Shown here: piece after piece, positions 23,125 to 24,781 of the stretch
Position numbering within the stretch: position 1 is the first letter of the stretch
Layout: the number at the start of each line of letters is the position of its first letter
IMG/VR virus record: IMGVR_UViG_3300035698_007126
Location: 1-24,781 of that record
Reading direction: 5' to 3' (one strand)
DNA length: 24,781 nt
Source of the DNA: a virus
The notes under the pieces: generated by a model
The model's input: only the letters and a program-made list of their open reading frames with translations
Databases searched by the model: none
What the model was told of the DNA's origin: nothing
Program-made: the position numbers and the translations under genes

Positions 23125-23705
23125 GCCCTAGCCTCCTGATCGCCCACCCACTTTCGCACCACAACCGGATCAAGCCCGTGTATAGCCAGCCAGCGCGTTT
23201 GCACATTCTCATGATGTCCACATACAACCCGCCACACGTCATGCCGATGATTGTCGCCCATCCCGTTCCAGTCCATCTGCTCAATGGGCTGAGATACGGA
23301 TTCTTGCGGCATATCTGGCGAAGGAAGTGCCGCGCATTCATTTGCTACATTCTGCAAGCGCCGTTGCAACGACTGGTAGTGCTTTGTGTAACGCTTCGCC
23401 CGCAACAAAATCTCGCCAGATGGCGGCATGAACGGCTTGTCTTGCGTGGCCTCCCTGATTAGCTCTTTGCATGCCTCAATCAACCCCCCGATAGACACTG
23501 AATCCTCAGCCATCAATTCAGAAATATCGCTTAAGATGACAGCGTCCTTGGTGGCCTCCCTGCTTGGAAAATGCGCCAGCAGCCGCCCCACCCAATAGGT
23601 GCAATCGCTACGGTTCGCCGGATGGCTCAGCCAACCCAAGCTCTGCAAGACGCTCTTTGCTGAGAGGGGTGTATGTTTGATCTGCCATGGCGAGTTCGTA
23701 AGCAT
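23121..23705 (-). CDS. Replication-region protein, possible helicase-loader/partner of the O-like protein
   Basis: 194 residues if started at ATG 23705, which overlaps the replication gene by 98 bp in another frame. No start codon has a convincing ribosome site: TTG 23639 (after GAG) is an alternative that reduces the overlap, and the frame stays open to 23879, but there it would run over a conserved part of the other gene. The conserved-looking part begins near SVLQSLGWLSHP and holds WVGRLLAHFPSR, then GLIEACKELIREATQDKPFMPPSGEIL, which resembles phage proteins following an O-like initiator ('...P..p.P..gdi...a...'). A lambda-P-like role is possible but not established. Confidence 0.55.
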   Translation of the reverse strand: MLTNSPWQIKHTPLSAKSVLQSLGWLSHPANRSDCTYWVGRLLAHFPSREATKDAVILSDISELMAEDSVSIGGLIEACKELIREATQDKPFMPPSGEILLRAKRYTKHYQSLQRRLQNVANECAALPSPDMPQESVSQPIEQMDWNGMGDNHRHDVWRVVCGHHENVQTRWLAIHGLDPVVVRKWVGDQEARA

Positions 23706-24327
23706 CTGCGTGTGTATGACCGCCATTTCTGCGGTTTGCGGTCGTGGCTGGTTTGTCTGGAACGGTGTTGTCATCAAGCCAACCTTTGGCGTTGAGCCAT
23801 GAGCTGACATACTGGGTTTTGCTTTCGGTGCGCTCGCAGCACTGGCAATATTCGGCAGATGTTCGGATAAGCGTTGCATGGTCGGTCTCCTTGGTTGCCC
23901 TGGTGTAGCGGGTCATTGCGCAGCTTTTGCTGCCTTTGCGCATGTCGTATGGCTTCCACTGTCGCCAGAATTGCTCGAAGGCTTCCGAGTGATCGGGGGG
24001 GGGTGGAACCTTTTTGACCCCCGTAGGGGGGTTTTTGGAGGGAGAGGGGGGGGAAGTTAAGGAAGAAAGGGGTGTGGGGAAAGAAACCATTGAAGGGGGG
24101 GGAGAGGGATGTAACGCGTTACATGCGTTACATTGCGTTACATGCGTTACATTGTTTTCACGGAATTTACGCACACGTTCTCTGGTCAAAGCTCGCTTGT
24201 TCTCTAGCTTTTCTGCTTCTCTCAGCTTTTCTTTTTCATTGATATTCTTAACGACAGCAAGAATCTTGTCTGGCGTTACACCCGCCATTTCGAGCGCATC
24301 TATAATGTCGTTAAGGGCGATGCTCAT
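23608..24327 (-). CDS. Phage replication protein (O-like replisome organiser)
   Basis: 239 residues, ATGA-coupled to the upstream gene, with GGAGGGG before the ATG. Residues 1-58 are helical and charged (ENKRALTRERVRKFRENN); 59-73 are encoded by the iteron array; 74-112 form a Pro/Ser linker (the G-rich tract on the other strand). Residues about 115-186 hold the conserved EAFEQFWRQWKPYDMRKGSK...YVSSWLNAKGWLDD pattern ('F..fW..yp.r..K..A......i....Yi.....W L....W.d') seen in many phage replication/helicase-loading proteins. A typical winged-helix N-terminus is not seen, so the DNA-binding part may be short or lie in the basic helix. Role as origin binder is inferred from the iterons in the gene. 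Confidence 0.75.
   Translation of the reverse strand: MSIALNDIIDALEMAGVTPDKILAVVKNINEKEKLREAEKLENKRALTRERVRKFRENNVTHVTQCNACNALHPSPPPSMVSFPTPLSSLTSPPSPSKNPPTGVKKVPPPPDHSEAFEQFWRQWKPYDMRKGSKSCAMTRYTRATKETDHATLIRTSAEYCQCCERTESKTQYVSSWLNAKGWLDDNTVPDKPATTANRRNGGHTHADAYELAMADQTYTPLSKERLAELGLAEPSGEP
23995..24108 (+). other. G-rich purine tract next to the iterons
   Basis: The plus strand carries at least seven G runs of 3-9 (for example 23995-24003, 24026-24031, 24046-24053, 24076-24079 and 24095-24102) with few C. The minus strand codes the Pro/Ser linker of the replication protein. The tract could fold into G-quadruplex structures or ease local unwinding, but the amino-acid bias alone could also explain it. 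It abuts the inverted iteron at 24109. Confidence 0.6.
24109..24152 (-). repeat. Iteron array: five copies of GCGTTACAT inside the replication gene
   Basis: Plus-strand copies of GCGTTACAT lie at 24116-24124, 24125-24133, 24135-24143 and 24144-24152, all identical, spaced 9, 10 and 9 bp. A fifth copy lies inverted at 24109-24117, sharing two bases and forming the palindrome GTAACGCGTTAC. In-gene direct repeats of a short unit are the arrangement of the lambda origin in gene O. The array encodes residues 59-73 of the replication protein. Confidence 0.85.
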
Positions 24328-24641
24328 CCCTCACCCCTCCCGTCCACGTCCACGTCAAAATCTACGGCAAAATCCACACCAAAAACACCGTTAGAAGCCG
24401 TAATAATGTCCCCCTCCTTAATACCCATCGGGTTAGATAAGGGCATTTCATTAACATTAACGATGGTCGCTTTAATGGGAATATCAGCCGGCCAGAAATC
24501 CTCCGGAACATGATCGCTGCAATAGTGGTTGCCATGCGTCCCAAAATTGCCGTCTTTGTTGCAGCCCTTGGCATCACATGGCGGAACGCCCTTTGTTGCC
24601 TGTGGGGGCTTCTGTGTGGTTGGTGGTGGTAGTTTCATCAT
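24324..24641 (-). CDS. Small protein with a possible zinc-binding motif
   Basis: 105 residues. Cys22, Cys27, His36/His39, Cys41 and His44 sit in CDAKGCNKDGNFGTHGNHYC followed by SDH, a compact C-x4-C...H/C-x2-H arrangement that could bind one zinc ion. The N-terminus is Pro/Gln-rich; the C-terminus is an alternating Asp/Val/Phe segment (VDFAVDFDVDVDG). It is ATGA-coupled to the replication gene and would be made with it. An adaptor or DNA-binding role is possible; no family is claimed. Confidence 0.65.
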   Translation of the reverse strand: MMKLPPPTTQKPPQATKGVPPCDAKGCNKDGNFGTHGNHYCSDHVPEDFWPADIPIKATIVNVNEMPLSNPMGIKEGDIITASNGVFGVDFAVDFDVDVDGRGEG

Positions 24642-24654
24642 TGCCGCCGGCCCC

Positions 24655-24687
24655 TTATTTAAAATCTTTTGTTCTAATTTTCATCAT
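24655..24687 (-). CDS. Possible 10-residue leader peptide
   Basis: ATG 24687, with GAGGAG nine bases upstream, starts a ten-codon frame rich in Lys (MMKIRTKDFK) that ends at TAA 24655, 13 bases before the next ATG. The good ribosome site followed by such a short frame suggests a leader peptide that couples translation into the zinc-motif gene, or the ribosome site of a lost gene. Too short for coding statistics. Confidence 0.3.
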   Translation of the reverse strand: MMKIRTKDFK

Positions 24688-24700
24688 CGCTTAACACTCC

Positions 24701-24781
24701 TCAATTGCGCCCCGCGCCTATCCAAGCAAAAGTTGGTATAGCGCGCCGCTCTGTTACGGGTTGTTTTGATTTGTTCATTGA
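24701..24781 (-). CDS. C-terminal end of an upstream gene (partial)
   Basis: A minus-strand frame open to the right edge ends at TGA 24701-24703. At least 26 residues are visible, ending FAWIGAGRN. An in-frame ATG at 24778 exists, but the codon before it (TCA) is also open, so the true start may lie outside the window. It shows that the right-hand operon probably continues beyond the window. Confidence 0.35.
   Translation of the reverse strand, partial: SMNKSKQPVTERRAIPTFAWIGAGRN

Noticed and set aside
23706-23879. Full 252-residue version of the replication-region protein
   Set aside because: Its first 58 residues are low-complexity and run over the conserved end of the replication gene in another frame; a later start is more likely.
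24017-24036. CCCCC-GTA-GGGGG hairpin followed by T-run on the plus strand, resembling a terminator
   Set aside because: It lies inside a minus-strand coding linker, has no plus-strand gene ending nearby, and follows from the Pro-rich codon bias.
1-24781. CRISPR array, tRNA, integrase or attachment sites
   Set aside because: I saw no regularly spaced repeat-spacer pattern, no cloverleaf sequence and no recombinase motif anywhere in the window.

Overview
The window looks like a large part of a short-tailed (podovirus-like) double-stranded DNA phage genome or prophage. The evidence is a near-continuous leftward gene string with both terminase subunits, a P22-type portal, an acidic scaffold, an N4-gp56-family capsid protein, an adaptor, internal/ejection-type proteins (one with a lytic transglycosylase domain) and a complete lysis cassette. 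No tail sheath, tail tube or tape-measure gene is seen. No integrase, repressor, tRNA, IS element or CRISPR array was recognised. The host cannot be fixed from sequence alone; moderate GC and strong AGGAG-type ribosome binding sites only suggest a Gram-negative bacterium, which the two-spanin lysis cassette supports.

Layout, left to right. (1) 1-1260, plus strand: the end of a Gly/Ser-rich repeat protein, then short poorly conserved genes and gene fragments, several joined by ATGA overlaps. One resembles the leader of phage cytosine methyltransferases. (2) 1289-2226, minus strand: outer and inner spanin, holin and M15 endolysin. (3) 2223-4295: a membrane/coiled-coil protein, small proteins and a LamG-like protein, probably tail or appendage parts. 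(4) 4347-9834: three large internal/ejection-type proteins and two smaller proteins. (5) 9831-14313: a tail-hub/DNA-stabilisation candidate, a beta-propeller protein, an adaptor and small beta-rich proteins. (6) 14326-20808: major capsid, scaffold, portal, large and small terminase. A 192-bp gap before the capsid gene is almost filled by six consecutive stem-loops. (7) 20818-21412: one unknown gene behind a promoter-then-intrinsic-terminator leader, which separates the late operon from the genes to its right. (8) 21413-24781: a second tightly overlapped leftward operon with a replication (O-like) protein, a possible partner protein, a sulfotransferase-like P-loop protein, an HTH-type protein, a possible zinc-binding protein and unknowns.

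How the parts fit: the right-hand operon probably supplies replication and regulation, and the replication gene itself carries a cluster of 9-bp iterons next to a long G-rich tract, a lambda-like origin-inside-the-initiator arrangement. The late operon starts at the 21.4 kb promoter but must pass a terminator hairpin, so late expression may be controlled by readthrough. It then runs from packaging through capsid, connector, tail and ejection to lysis, and converges at about 1.26-1.29 kb on the plus-strand genes.
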